Positions 1 to 9,433 of a stretch of 64,000 nt of DNA are shown piece after piece. Below the pieces are notes generated by a model. That model searched no databases. It saw only the letters and a program-made list of their open reading frames with translations, and was not told where the DNA came from. A program made the position numbers and the translations under genes. Positions within the stretch are counted from its first letter, which is position 1. Each line of letters starts with the position of its first letter. This DNA is from Microcoleus vaginatus HSN003 (GTDB lineage Bacteria; Cyanobacteriota; Cyanobacteriia; Cyanobacteriales; Microcoleaceae): positions 4,278,001 through 4,342,000 of the forward strand of contig NZ_CP031705.1 in NCBI RefSeq assembly GCF_022701255.1, given 5' to 3'.

Positions 1-282
1 TAACTCCAGTAAAACTTCTTTAATTCCCGGAAATAATTGAATGTTGGGAATTTCGCTGCGTAACTCTGCTTTCAACATTCTAATTAACAGCGGGAATTTG
101 AAGATAGAAATGCCAGAATACTGAAGGAGTTGCCAAGAAGTTAAATTGCTCAGTTGAGCGATTTGCTCTTTGGTCGCAGACTTAAAGCCTAATTCTACTG
201 ACAAACGGTTGGTGATGCTCAGGAGAATATCGATTGTATCTGCTAAAGTACCGTCAAAATCAAAAATAATTACTTGGGTCAT
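1..282 (-). CDS. HAD-superfamily hydrolase, N-terminal part (cut by window edge)
   Basis: Reading leftwards from an ATG at 282, 94 codons stay open to the window edge, so only the N-terminal part is visible. Residues 7-12 give FDFDGT, the HAD motif I with nucleophile Asp8 and acid/base Asp10, followed by the helical cap region expected of phosphoglycolate-phosphatase-like members. Known for the family: phosphoester hydrolysis through an aspartyl-phosphate intermediate. The substrate cannot be told, because motifs II-IV lie outside the window. A 7-bp repeat array (318-352) lies just upstream. The HAD assignment is safe; anything narrower is guesswork. Confidence 0.85.
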   Translation of the reverse strand, partial: MTQVIIFDFDGTLADTIDILLSITNRLSVELGFKSATKEQIAQLSNLTSWQLLQYSGISIFKFPLLIRMLKAELRSEIPNIQLFPGIKEVLLEL

Positions 283-317
283 TGGACAATAGCAAATAAG
301 GAACGGGGGATCATACA

Positions 318-352
318 ATTTTAGATTTTAGATTTTAGATTTTAGATTTTAG
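318..352. repeat. Heptamer array ATTTTAG x5
   Basis: Five perfect tandem copies of ATTTTAG lie between the HAD hydrolase start and the queG stop. The same unit, in either orientation (ATTTTAG/CTAAAAT), recurs at 2749, 3557, 16772, 22833, 36285, 55771 and 59010. It is of the short tandemly repeated repetitive (STRR) type known from filamentous cyanobacteria. Confidence 0.9.
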
Positions 353-468
353 ATGGGGAATGACTTACTGCATAATGTATTGAATCTTGGCGAGCCGTAC
401 ATACCCTAGAGTTATTATCTATAGGGTAAGATGCCGCCTCAGCACCCTGAGCGCGAACATCTCACCTT

Positions 469-1434
469 TTAAGGGTTAATTTGATTTGCTTTCGCATTTC
501 GCCGCAGCATTTCGGGTTTAATGCGCCGCAGCGCCGAAGCGGTAAATCTGCGGTTCCATTCCTCGTCGGAAATGTCGGCTAATTCTGCAAGTGTCGGTGC
601 TATATTTTCAGGATAAGGCTCAAACTCTGCCACATCAGTTGGTTTTGCAAATCGCTGATTCCAAGGACAAACATCCTGACAAATGTCGCAACCTGCTACC
701 CAACCTTGTAAATTAGATGCAATTTCGTCGGGCAATTTTTCGGCTCGATTCTCGATCGTGTGATAGGCTATACATCGATCGGCATTCACCACAAAAGGCT
801 CAGTAATTGCTCCCGTCGGACACGCCTCAATGCAGCGAGTACAAGTACCGCAATGTTCTGTATGAGACTCATCCGACGCTAACTCCAAATTAGTCAAGAT
901 TTCGCCCAAAAACACCCAAGAACCGTATTCGCGCGAAATTACATTACCATTTTTAGCAATCCAACCAATCCCGGCACGCTGCGCCCACATTTTATCTTGA
1001 ACTGGCCCGGTATCAGCATAATACCGCGCTTCAATTCCCTCGCCTTGCGATTGCAGCCAATTTGCCAAAATTTTCAGTTTTTTGTGCAAAATTTTGTGGT
1101 AATCCCGCCCCCAACCGTAGCGAGAAATTTTAGCATATTCGACCGCTGCATCGTCCCCCCCCTGCGACAGGGGATTTTCGGGGCGTTGGTGGGGCGTGTA
1201 GTAGTTGATGGCGACACATATTAATGACTGCACATCTGGCATGAGCGATCGAATATCCTGCCGTTTCGGGTTTGCCATCCAGGCCATATCCGCCTGATAA
1301 CCCTTGTCCAGCCAAGCCTGCAATCTTTGTTTTTCTAAATCAAAATCCGCGTCTTTTGAGGCTATCCCGACTTTGTGAAATCCCAACTCAAGGGCTTTTT
1401 GCTTCACCAAAATGCTGCTAATTGGCGCTTTCAT
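469..1434 (-). CDS. queG: Epoxyqueuosine reductase QueG
   Basis: Catalyses the last step of queuosine synthesis, cobalamin-dependent reduction of epoxyqueuosine to queuosine in the wobble position of GUN-anticodon tRNAs; cytosolic. The 321-aa product has the normal family layout: an N-terminal cobalamin/substrate domain, the ADTGPVQDK segment with Asp141 aligned to the catalytic acid, then two 4Fe-4S ferredoxin-type clusters. The clusters use Cys195/198/201/205 (CGTCTRCIEACP) and Cys221 with Cys249/252/256 (CDICQDVCPWN). It stands alone on the minus strand, with convergent or unrelated neighbours. The ATG at 1434 is the first in-frame start and gives the family's usual N-terminus. Very secure. 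Confidence 0.96.
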   Translation of the reverse strand: MKAPISSILVKQKALELGFHKVGIASKDADFDLEKQRLQAWLDKGYQADMAWMANPKRQDIRSLMPDVQSLICVAINYYTPHQRPENPLSQGGDDAAVEYAKISRYGWGRDYHKILHKKLKILANWLQSQGEGIEARYYADTGPVQDKMWAQRAGIGWIAKNGNVISREYGSWVFLGEILTNLELASDESHTEHCGTCTRCIEACPTGAITEPFVVNADRCIAYHTIENRAEKLPDEIASNLQGWVAGCDICQDVCPWNQRFAKPTDVAEFEPYPENIAPTLAELADISDEEWNRRFTASALRRIKPEMLRRNAKANQINP

Positions 1435-1713
1435 TTGATACCCGGTAAATATTTACCTTTTGTATTGACTCTTTTGATTTTATATGATATGTAAAGCAAT
1501 TTTTAACGATCGGCTTCCGAAATAAACTAATTCGCCAGACGGTCTAGTGACAGCGATCGCATTTGACCAAATTATTGATTATAGTTTTGTAACTCAGATA
1601 TATGTAATTTATATTTGCAAAAATTAACAAACCGTTACATAATGTTAATCAAGGGAGCTTGAGGTTTCCTAACTCAACTACCTCACAAAAACCACAAATC
1701 CCACAGCATACAC

Positions 1714-2676
1714 ATGGCAGTTAGCATTCAATCCGCTCAATCTATCTTCTCAAACACCGAGATTGCTAGCGTTGTTCCGGCTACCACCGAAGCCTTCTAC
1801 AAACTCAGCGTTGAAGACCAACTAGCCTTGCTCTGGTATGCCTACACCGAAATGGGCGTTTCCATCACCGCAGCAGCTCCGGGAGTAGCCAGCATGGCAC
1901 TTGTCGAAGGCATCCTCAGCGAAATTAAGCAGATGTCGCCGGAGGCTCAAAGCAAAACCATGTTTGACCTCGCCAGCAACGCCGACACCACGATAGGCCG
2001 GATTTACACTTCATTGCGCGTCAACACCAAACTCGGTTTCTGGTACGAGTTGGGACAGTTGATGAAACAGGGCCTTGTCGCTCCGATCCCCGCTGGCTAT
2101 CAAATGTCTTCCGAAGCCACCCAAGTCCTTGAAACCATCAAGAAACTAGATCCAGGCCAGCAAATTACCGTACTTCGGAATACCGTAGTTAACATGGGCT
2201 ATGACCCTGCTTTTAACCAAGAGTACAGCAAACGCTCTGCCCCCCGCAGCACTCCCACCGCTCCAGAAGAGCGGGTGAAAAGCACAATTGAGGGTATTAG
2301 CGAGCAGACTGTGCTCAGCTACATCGACTACATGAACGCCTTCGACTTCACCCCAGCCGTCGGTTTATTTGCTGAAGAAGGTGCCCTGCAACCGCCTTTC
2401 CAAAAGCCGATCGTTGGTCGCGAAGCTATCCTCAACTATATGCGGGAAGAGTGCATCGGACTGAAAATGATGCCGCAGCAAGGCGTATCGGAACCCGCAG
2501 AAGATGGCTACCGCCAAGTGAAAGTCACCGGCAAAGTCGAAACTCCCTGGTTCGGATCGAATGTGGGAATGAACATCGCGTGGCGGTTTTTGCTCGATCC
2601 CCAAGGTCAAATTTTCTTTGTGGCGATCGACTTGTTGGCATCTCCTAAGGAATTGCTCAATTTGATCCGCAAATAG
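1714..2676 (+). CDS. ocp: Orange carotenoid protein (OCP)
   Basis: Blue-light-activated photoprotective protein that binds a ketocarotenoid and quenches phycobilisome excitation. The 320 aa comprise an all-helical N-terminal domain (about 1-165), a linker (166-195) and an NTF2-like C-terminal domain (about 196-320). Key positions are present: Trp41, Tyr44 and Trp110 in the N-domain carotenoid pocket; Arg155, which makes the interdomain salt bridge with a Glu in the REEC segment (about 245-246); and Tyr203 and Trp290, equivalents of the Tyr201/Trp288 pair that hydrogen-bonds the carotenoid carbonyl. A hairpin follows the stop. No fluorescence recovery protein gene is adjacent; the next gene is an isolated copy of the C-terminal domain. 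Whether this is the OCP1, OCP2 or OCPX type cannot be fixed by eye. Confidence 0.98.
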   Translation: MAVSIQSAQSIFSNTEIASVVPATTEAFYKLSVEDQLALLWYAYTEMGVSITAAAPGVASMALVEGILSEIKQMSPEAQSKTMFDLASNADTTIGRIYTSLRVNTKLGFWYELGQLMKQGLVAPIPAGYQMSSEATQVLETIKKLDPGQQITVLRNTVVNMGYDPAFNQEYSKRSAPRSTPTAPEERVKSTIEGISEQTVLSYIDYMNAFDFTPAVGLFAEEGALQPPFQKPIVGREAILNYMREECIGLKMMPQQGVSEPAEDGYRQVKVTGKVETPWFGSNVGMNIAWRFLLDPQGQIFFVAIDLLASPKELLNLIRK

Positions 2677-2713
2677 AATATTCTGGTTCGGTCAGTCAAA
2701 CAGACTTGCCCAG

Positions 2714-2743
2714 AAACCCAGATGCCTTTCGGTGTCTGGGTTT
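2714..2743 (+). terminator. Hairpin terminator after ocp
   Basis: Arms at 2714-2726 and 2731-2743 form a 13-bp stem (two G-T wobbles) with a TTTC loop, 37 bases after the ocp stop. The downstream T-tract is weak (TTTATATCATTTT). Likely transcript end for ocp, making the downstream gene a separate unit. Confidence 0.7.
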
Positions 2744-2748
2744 ATATC

Positions 2749-2776
2749 ATTTTAGATTTTAGATTTTAAATTTTAG
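2749..2776. repeat. Heptamer array ATTTTAG x4
   Basis: Four tandem units, the third altered to ATTTTAA, directly after the ocp terminator hairpin. The rest of the 350-bp ocp-CTDH gap (to 3027) holds no gene that I can see, only presumptive promoter sequence for the next gene. Confidence 0.85.
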
Positions 2777-3027
2777 ATTCAAGAATTGAAGGATGGAAAA
2801 TGACGGATGGTATCAGGGTTTACAGCTTGGCTACACTTGTATGTTTTGAAAGTAGGATTGATTCGGGTCGATCGCTCTGAAAGATAGATGCGCTCGATGC
2901 TCTCCGGTTCGCGGTTCCTCCTTTTTTCGGAGAATTATTTTCCTACCCCTACTTATATCTTTTGAGGGATTTGCTGCGACAAAGAGAATGATTACAGTAT
3001 ACTCATTCATTTGAAATCACTTCTTTT

Positions 3028-3462
3028 ATGACCGCCACAACTCAACCTATTTTAACTAACTCTATAAAGACTGCAGGCATCACAATTCCAGCCGTACTGC
3101 AATATTTTGAAACTTTAAACGCGGGAGATTTTGAAGCGACGGCTAATTTGTTTGCCGATGACGGGGTTCTGCACGCGCCGTTTGAAGAGCCAATTATCGG
3201 CAGTATTTCGATCGCCACTTATCTCAAAAAAGAAGCGCGAGGAATGCAGCTAGAACCACAGGAATGTGTCAGCCAAATTTTAGAAGATGACCAAGTAGAA
3301 GTCCAGGTCAGCGGTCGGGTGCAAACTTCCGCATTTGGTGTTAATGTCGGATGGCTGTTCTTGCTCAATTCGGAGCAACAAATCCTTTCTGTCACGGTCA
3401 AACTGTTAGCTTCTCCCCAAGAATTGCTAAATCTGCGGTCGCAGAAGAAATTGGATGTTTGA
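3028..3462 (+). CDS. OCP C-terminal-domain homologue (CTDH), carotenoid-binding NTF2-fold protein
   Basis: A 144-aa stand-alone version of the OCP C-terminal domain. After about 18 N-terminal residues it aligns along its length with OCP residues 197-318, ending in the same LLASPxELLNL signature. The two residues that hold the carotenoid keto group in OCP are kept: Tyr26 (in VLQYF) and Trp109 (in VGWLF). Known for the family: CTDHs are carotenoid carriers and singlet-oxygen quenchers that dimerise around a ketocarotenoid and can load N-domain homologues (HCPs) or apo-OCP. The only cysteine is Cys80; I see none near residue 100, where the better studied clade has one. Its place directly downstream of ocp suggests shared use in carotenoid delivery. 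ATG at 3028 has no strong ribosome site but is the only sensible start. Confidence 0.88.
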   Translation: MTATTQPILTNSIKTAGITIPAVLQYFETLNAGDFEATANLFADDGVLHAPFEEPIIGSISIATYLKKEARGMQLEPQECVSQILEDDQVEVQVSGRVQTSAFGVNVGWLFLLNSEQQILSVTVKLLASPQELLNLRSQKKLDV

Positions 3463-3556
3463 TAATCTGTTTCAGATTTAAATTGCCTATTTGGGTTTGA
3501 CCGAAAGCATCCAGGATACAAGCCCCCCAATTTATCCGTGGGGTCAATGCTTCAAT

Positions 3557-3577
3557 CTAAAATCTAAAATCTAAAAT
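3557..3577. repeat. Heptamer array CTAAAAT x3
   Basis: Three perfect units, immediately left of the 16-bp hairpin at 3584. Confidence 0.85.
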
Positions 3578-3583
3578 CGATTG

Positions 3584-3628
3584 ACCTGTCGATCGCACGT
3601 AATAGCTAAAGTCGTGCGATCGACAGGT
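3584..3628. repeat. Perfect 16-bp inverted repeat between convergent genes
   Basis: Arms 3584-3599 and 3613-3628 are exact reverse complements with a 13-nt loop. It lies between the convergent CTDH and anti-sigma genes and could terminate either transcript, but there is no T-tract on either side. The arms contain CGATCG, so it may equally be an interspersed palindrome. The remainder of 3463-3891 shows no gene; a weaker GGCTGTC/GACAGCC pairing occurs near 3800-3830. Confidence 0.7.
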
Positions 3629-3859
3629 TAAGCGGCTTTTTCTGGCAAGAATGAGGCAGAAACCGAGTGTTTATCCAAATTTTTGGTAAAGTGCCACTCA
3701 CGGTATAAAAATCCCGTTGCTTAGGTATTTGGGCGATCGGGACTCTACCCCTACAATCTTACAGTCTGGCGTTGTGCGGACAATATTGCACGACAAAGTG
3801 GCTGTCACCGCAGCGTGCGACAGACAGCCAAAGCGAGTCAAAAAGTGCATTGTCAATCA

Positions 3860-3894
3860 CTAATCACTTATGACTAATGACTAACGACTAATTA
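3860..3894. repeat. Heptamer array (CTAATGA family) overlapping a stop codon
   Basis: Five degenerate units (CTAATCA, CTTATGA, CTAATGA, CTAACGA, CTAATTA). The last unit contains the reverse complement of the TAA stop of the adjacent minus-strand gene. Confidence 0.75.
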
Positions 3895-4314
3895 AGATTT
3901 TTCCGGCAAACTCGCTTCCAACTTTAGACAGTTGCGACCGTCTATTTGCAAGGTGTAGTCCACCCGATCCATAAGTCTACTCATAATCAGCCAGCCGTAG
4001 CCGCTTTCTTGTTTAGCTTCCGGCCTCGGGGGATTGTAAGTATCCATTTCGTAACCTTTACCGTAATCCCAAATTTCTAAACCAATATCCCTATTTTTTA
4101 AATTCAAACGAATTAACACGGGCAAATTGGGTTGATCTTTGTGAGCATGGCGGATCACGTTAGAATAGGCTTCTGCTAACACCAAGCGCAAACGATTCGA
4201 CTGACGCGGCCAATCGACGTGCTCTCCTAGCTCTACTTCCAAACTGCTCAGCAACCAATTTTCAACAATTGTTAAAAACCGCAAGTCGCTTGGCACATGA
4301 AGCTCAGTATTCAT
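3892..4314 (-). CDS. Anti-sigma regulatory factor / RsbW-type serine kinase (HATPase_c)
   Basis: A 141-aa GHKL ATPase of the RsbW/SpoIIAB class, which binds ATP and either phosphorylates an anti-sigma-antagonist or sequesters a partner. Visible are the N-box region with EAYSNVIRHAH (Glu and Asn for Mg-ATP), the G1-like WDYGKGY, and a G2-like SGYGWLIM. I chose the ATG at 4314, giving NTELHVPSDL near the start as in relatives; an in-frame ATG at 4368 would add 18 residues. Downstream (same strand, about 0.5 kb upstream in transcription order) lies a response regulator/PP2C phosphatase, the usual partner in partner-switching modules, so the two probably act in one pathway. Its stop codon lies inside a heptamer repeat. 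Confidence 0.85.
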   Translation of the reverse strand: MNTELHVPSDLRFLTIVENWLLSSLEVELGEHVDWPRQSNRLRLVLAEAYSNVIRHAHKDQPNLPVLIRLNLKNRDIGLEIWDYGKGYEMDTYNPPRPEAKQESGYGWLIMSRLMDRVDYTLQIDGRNCLKLEASLPEKS

Positions 4315-4823
4315 AAAAAAATCCCGTAAGTTTGAAAACCCTGTGTCTTCACACCAGGTATGAAACACGACGCGCCGAATTGATTCGGCCTCAATACTTG
4401 TCGCTACTGGGGGAATACTAGCCTTTTCTGTTTAAAAATCAGGCTTTCGTCATTCGGTAGAAGGCAGAAGGTAAGAGTATAGTTGAAAACTTTAGTTATG
4501 GGTCTAAAGCCCATTAACAATTGATAATTATACCGAGACTGCAAGCAGCGAGGTATAAAAAATCTGTGTTTCAATCCCTGGCTTTTAAGCGTTGGTTTTT
4601 TCTCACGAAGGCCTTCTACGTTAACCTTTTACAGGCGTTTAATCCCCCAGGAAAGCGATTCAGGAAACTAGCAGCGTGATAGCGCGCTAGGTTTTTTTAC
4701 TGTTGTTTTTGACTGTTGACGATCGCGCCGTCCTTTGCAGGACTACTCTATGGGCCGTCAACAAGCAGAGCTTAAGTTTTTTCGGTCTCACCCCCGACTA
4801 CGTGTCGGGAGTCGCTGACAGAT
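4315..4823. other. Intergenic, about 0.5 kb, no gene recognised
   Basis: Short open frames here have no recognisable motif. A 6-bp stem with a 5-nt loop (about 4793-4809, CCCGAC/GTCGGG) lies just past the stop of the response regulator gene and may be its transcript end, but it lacks a T-tract. Confidence 0.5.
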
Positions 4824-6497
4824 TCAAAGAACCTCCAGAGAGAGTATGGTTTGGTCGTCTTCCTGAACGGGATTGTCAGCTCGGATGTGAGCCAACAAAT
4901 TGTCCAAGTTGAAAGAACCAGGTTCCTGAATCAAAAGTTGCCAAAGCCCTTCTTGTTGTAGCATAGAACGGGTTGGTAGACCCCCTGCGACCGCTTCAGT
5001 AGTCACGCTAGCTTCAGTAATCCCGTCACTTGTCAGCAGAAATACATCTCCTGACTTTAATTCGATCGTACCTGCTTTGCCTCTCCAAACTGGTAGTATC
5101 CCCAAGGGAATGCCACGAGCTTTCAGGAAATTCGGCTCGACTGGCGTTTGACCGCTAGCGGCTTGAGCTTTCACCTCCGAGTGAGACCAAACAATCGGGT
5201 AAATGTGACCGGCATTAGCAAAAGCGAGGTGTCCCGTTGACGGAGTGTAACGAGCTACAACCATTGTAATAAAATGGTTGTTGCCGATCAGGTCGTCAGA
5301 CATAGTGCTATTCATGTTCTGCATAACTTGATCGGGCTCTGGAGAAACTTCTTGGGAAAGTTCCCGCCGCATCACCGAAATCGCGCTGGCCATAAATAGA
5401 GCAGCCGGAACTCCCTTACCCGAAACATCTCCCACCGCTATCCAAATATCCCCCTGAGAGTGGACGTAGACTTCAAAAAAGTCGCCGCCAACTTCCCGCG
5501 CGGGATAACAGCAAGCTTGCACCCTGACTGTTTCAAAATCCGGCCAACTTTGGCGCAACAAGTTTGTTTGGATTTGGCGAGCCACTTCCAACTCGTTTTG
5601 CATCTGCTTGGCTAAATCCAGAGTGCGCTGGTAGAGCTTAGCTTGAGACAGGGCCAGAGCAGCTTGAGCTGCTACACCTTCTATTAACTCTATATCTTCT
5701 GCCGACCAAGGGTTAGCGCCGCCAATCTGGCACAAAGCCAGTACCGCCAGCAATTCTTGCTGGTAAGTCAGGGGCACGGCAATCTCAACCGAGTTACCAT
5801 CCCCCCCACTGTTTGGGTTCACTTGAGTTTGGCGGCTGGCTACGGCTTGAACCAGCAAATTTTCATCAAAAGAAAAGCTACTGGCTTCAGAGGTTTGGGC
5901 TTGGTAGGGGAAGGTACTCGGCAATAGTCGATCGGTCTCTACCGGCCGCAGCATACAATAGTTGGCCTCAAAAGTTTGACCTACGGTTTGAACAATAGTT
6001 TGTACCATACTAGAGTAATCTAGCGACCCGCGAATCACGCTCATTACCTCATTGAACAGAGATTCCTTGCGTAAAGCGCGGCGCAATGCAACGCTGCGCT
6101 GCTTGTAGTATTTGTAAGTGTCTGAGGCTTGATTGATCACCAATTTGAGTTCTTCTGGATTCCACGGTTTGGTGATGTATTTGAAAACTTGACCTGAGTT
6201 GATGGCCTCAACCAAATCTTCAACATCTGTGTATCCCGTTAGCAGAATCCGAATCGTATCGGGAAATCGCTCGACTGTTTTCCCCAAAAACTCGGTGCCA
6301 TTCATTTCTGGCATCCGCTGGTCAGATATAATCACAGCCATCTCGCCCTGTTCGTCTAGAACTTCCAGGGCGCTGAGGGCGCTATCTGCTTTGTAAACCT
6401 GAAAGTCGCGTCGAAACGTCCGGTACAATAAATCCAAGTTGTCGGGTTCGTCATCGACTACCATCAGTTTCAGCTTGCTTCCATCTCCCCGACTCAT
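4824..6497 (-). CDS. Response regulator with GAF domain and PP2C-type (RsbU/SpoIIE) phosphatase
   Basis: A 557-aa output protein. Residues 9-125 are a receiver domain with acidic pair Asp15/Asp16, phospho-acceptor Asp59 (IISDQRMPEMNG) and Lys110. About 145-290 is a GAF-like sensor, followed by a coiled-coil signalling helix (about 285-315). From 325 to the end is a PP2C phosphatase with metal-binding motifs EVGGDFF (Asp339) and GDVSGKG (Asp357) and a late TSDGITEA. Such proteins dephosphorylate an anti-sigma antagonist when the receiver is phosphorylated. The kinase-type partner is the next gene downstream. No sensor histidine kinase is adjacent, so the input is unknown. ATG at 6497 precedes a receiver domain of normal length. 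Confidence 0.93.
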   Translation of the reverse strand: MSRGDGSKLKLMVVDDEPDNLDLLYRTFRRDFQVYKADSALSALEVLDEQGEMAVIISDQRMPEMNGTEFLGKTVERFPDTIRILLTGYTDVEDLVEAINSGQVFKYITKPWNPEELKLVINQASDTYKYYKQRSVALRRALRKESLFNEVMSVIRGSLDYSSMVQTIVQTVGQTFEANYCMLRPVETDRLLPSTFPYQAQTSEASSFSFDENLLVQAVASRQTQVNPNSGGDGNSVEIAVPLTYQQELLAVLALCQIGGANPWSAEDIELIEGVAAQAALALSQAKLYQRTLDLAKQMQNELEVARQIQTNLLRQSWPDFETVRVQACCYPAREVGGDFFEVYVHSQGDIWIAVGDVSGKGVPAALFMASAISVMRRELSQEVSPEPDQVMQNMNSTMSDDLIGNNHFITMVVARYTPSTGHLAFANAGHIYPIVWSHSEVKAQAASGQTPVEPNFLKARGIPLGILPVWRGKAGTIELKSGDVFLLTSDGITEASVTTEAVAGGLPTRSMLQQEGLWQLLIQEPGSFNLDNLLAHIRADNPVQEDDQTILSLEVL

Positions 6498-7065
6498 CTT
6501 TCTTCCCCCTTGAAAACCCCCACCATAGCTGTAATCAGCAAGGTGGCGGGAGGAAAAGGGGGGCTGGATATATGCAACATATCAGTTACGTCAAGTTGAG
6601 TTAAAGAAACCCGTTTTACCTCAAGGTGAGCATTCCTTTCGCACCATCTGTTCGCACAACAGATGAGAGGCTTTCGATACTGTAACCCGCCTCGGTAGGC
6701 CGCTTCAATAGGGAAAATTCCCGAGTCAGCTTTCACGCTGTGATACTAGCAATGACCTTGTTAGCAGTCGGTACTTTTCTAAACACACCAGCATTCAACA
6801 CGGCTAATTAATGGTCTGATTGCAGAGTTCTTAACGAGCTGGGCACTGTCGTGGGTGTGAATTTTAACACTTACTACTAAGGCAGGTATTGCTACCTAAG
6901 TCTGGTCAACACCGACTGTATTTCAAGCCGCACTGTACCCGGAGGGTTAGTGGTGGGTTGTTGGCGCTATTCCCTACATCTTTGCCGAATCGCACTTGAT
7001 TGCTGCATTCAAGTCCCCCTAATCTCTGAACTGTTTGCAGCAAGCATATTACTACGACTGCCGAA
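6498..7065. other. Intergenic, about 0.57 kb, no gene recognised
   Basis: Lies upstream of the response regulator and downstream of rsmH (both on the minus strand). An 80-codon frame overlapping the regulator start has no protein-like features. Presumably it contains the regulator promoter and the rsmH 3' end. Confidence 0.5.
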
Positions 7066-7967
<902 letters not shown>

Positions 7968-8025
7968 AATCTATAACAGCGAAACAAAAATCAACAATAG
8001 TCAGTAATCATTAATTCATTTAATT

Positions 8026-9210
8026 ATGTCAAGAATTGAGACTAGAACCGAACCGATGGTGCTCAACATGGGGCCGCACCACCCTTCCATGCACGGGGTA
8101 CTCCGGTTAATTGTCACCCTGGACGGGGAAGATGTGGTGGACTGCGAGCCAGTTTTGGGCTATCTGCACCGCGGGATGGAAAAAATTGCCGAAAACCGCA
8201 CCAACGTGATGTACGTGCCCTACGTGAGCCGCTGGGACTATGCCGAGGGGATGTTTAACGAAGCGGTGACAGTCAATGCACCGGAAAAGTTGGCGAATAT
8301 TGCTGTCCCCAGACGGGCGAGTTACATTCGCGTAATCATGCTGGAATTGAACCGGATTGCTAACCATTTGTTGTGGTTAGGGCCGTTTTTGGCGGACGTG
8401 GGGGCGCAAACTCCTTTTTTCTATACTATGCGCGATCGCGAGATGATTTTAGACTTGTGGGAAGCAGCCACAGGTTATCGCATGGTGAATAATAACTATT
8501 TCCGCATCGGCGGAGTAGCCGCGGATTTGCCTTACGGTTGGGTAGATAAGTGCGAAGATTACTGCGATTATTTGATTCCCAAAATTGACGAGTACGAACG
8601 TTTAATTACCAACAATCCAATCTTCCGCCGCCGGATTGAAGGCCTGGGTACTATTTCTCGCGAAGAAGCGATTAACTGGGGACTTTCCGGCCCCATGTTG
8701 CGCGCTTCCGGCGTTAAGTGGGATTTGCGGAAAGTTGACCATTACGAATGTTACGACGACTTCGACTGGGAAGTTTGTACCGAAGCTGCTGGCGATTGTT
8801 TGGCCCGGTATGTGGTGCGGATTCGGGAGATGCGCGAGTCGGTTAAGATTATCTATCAAGCCTTGAAAGGACTCCCCGGTGGCTCTTACGAGAATTTGGA
8901 AGCGAAGCGCTTAGAAAGCGGGCCAAAATCTGAATGGAATGGTTTTGACTATCAGTTTATTGGCAAAAAAGTTGCGCCGACTTTTAAGATTCCCAAGGGC
9001 GAACATTATGTCCGCGTTGAAAGCGGCAAGGGTGAGTTGGGGATTTATATTATCGGGGATGATAGTGTTTTTCCATGGCGCTGGAAGATTCGGACTGGGG
9101 ATTTTAATAATTTGCAGATTTTGCCTCACATTGTGCGCGGTGTAAAGATTGCGGATTTGGTGGCAATTTTGGGCAGTATCGACATTATTATGGGCTCGGT
9201 TGACAGGTAG
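8026..9210 (+). CDS. ndhH: NAD(P)H-quinone oxidoreductase subunit H (NdhH)
   Basis: Core hydrophilic subunit of the thylakoid NDH-1 complex (49-kDa/NuoD homologue) that lines the plastoquinone site next to the terminal Fe-S cluster; needed for cyclic electron flow and respiration. The 394 aa match the family length. Landmarks are GPHHPSMHG near residues 16-24, [10 protein letters not shown] (about 44-53), [13 protein letters not shown], and the C-terminal motif [10 protein letters not shown] that is invariant in NdhH. It is followed by a strong terminator and then by a MidA-type methyltransferase on the same strand. ATG 8026 gives the standard [11 protein letters not shown] start region. Confidence 0.98.
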   Translation: MSRIETRTEPMVLNMGPHHPSMHGVLRLIVTLDGEDVVDCEPVLGYLHRGMEKIAENRTNVMYVPYVSRWDYAEGMFNEAVTVNAPEKLANIAVPRRASYIRVIMLELNRIANHLLWLGPFLADVGAQTPFFYTMRDREMILDLWEAATGYRMVNNNYFRIGGVAADLPYGWVDKCEDYCDYLIPKIDEYERLITNNPIFRRRIEGLGTISREEAINWGLSGPMLRASGVKWDLRKVDHYECYDDFDWEVCTEAAGDCLARYVVRIREMRESVKIIYQALKGLPGGSYENLEAKRLESGPKSEWNGFDYQFIGKKVAPTFKIPKGEHYVRVESGKGELGIYIIGDDSVFPWRWKIRTGDFNNLQILPHIVRGVKIADLVAILGSIDIIMGSVDR

Positions 9211-9237
9211 GTTTTGTCGGTTTTTATCTGAGAATTT

Positions 9238-9274
9238 AACCCGGTTTTTTTAGGGAACCGGGTTGATTTTTTTT
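9238..9274 (+). terminator. Rho-independent terminator of ndhH
   Basis: Perfect 9-bp stem (9238-9246 with 9256-9264) followed by GA and a run of eight or more T, 27 bases after the ndhH stop. The next stretch to 9433 includes fragments of the widespread repeat reading GAACCGCAGA, also present near 46428-46466. Confidence 0.9.
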
Positions 9275-9433
9275 GAACCGCAGATAAACGCGGATAGATA
9301 TCGATTAATTTTGCTCTTAAGGTAGTTAAAATGTACCTTGTTTCTCTCTTGTCTCTTCCTCTGTACCCTCTGCGGTTAATAAAAAAATCTCTTCTTCACA
9401 AATGAAATAACATCAACTTTGATTCGATAAATT

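Noticed and set aside
6494..6736. 80-codon minus-strand frame overlapping the response regulator start by 4 bp
   Set aside because: The ATGA overlap looks operon-like, but the translation is compositionally random and has no ribosome site; treated as leader sequence.
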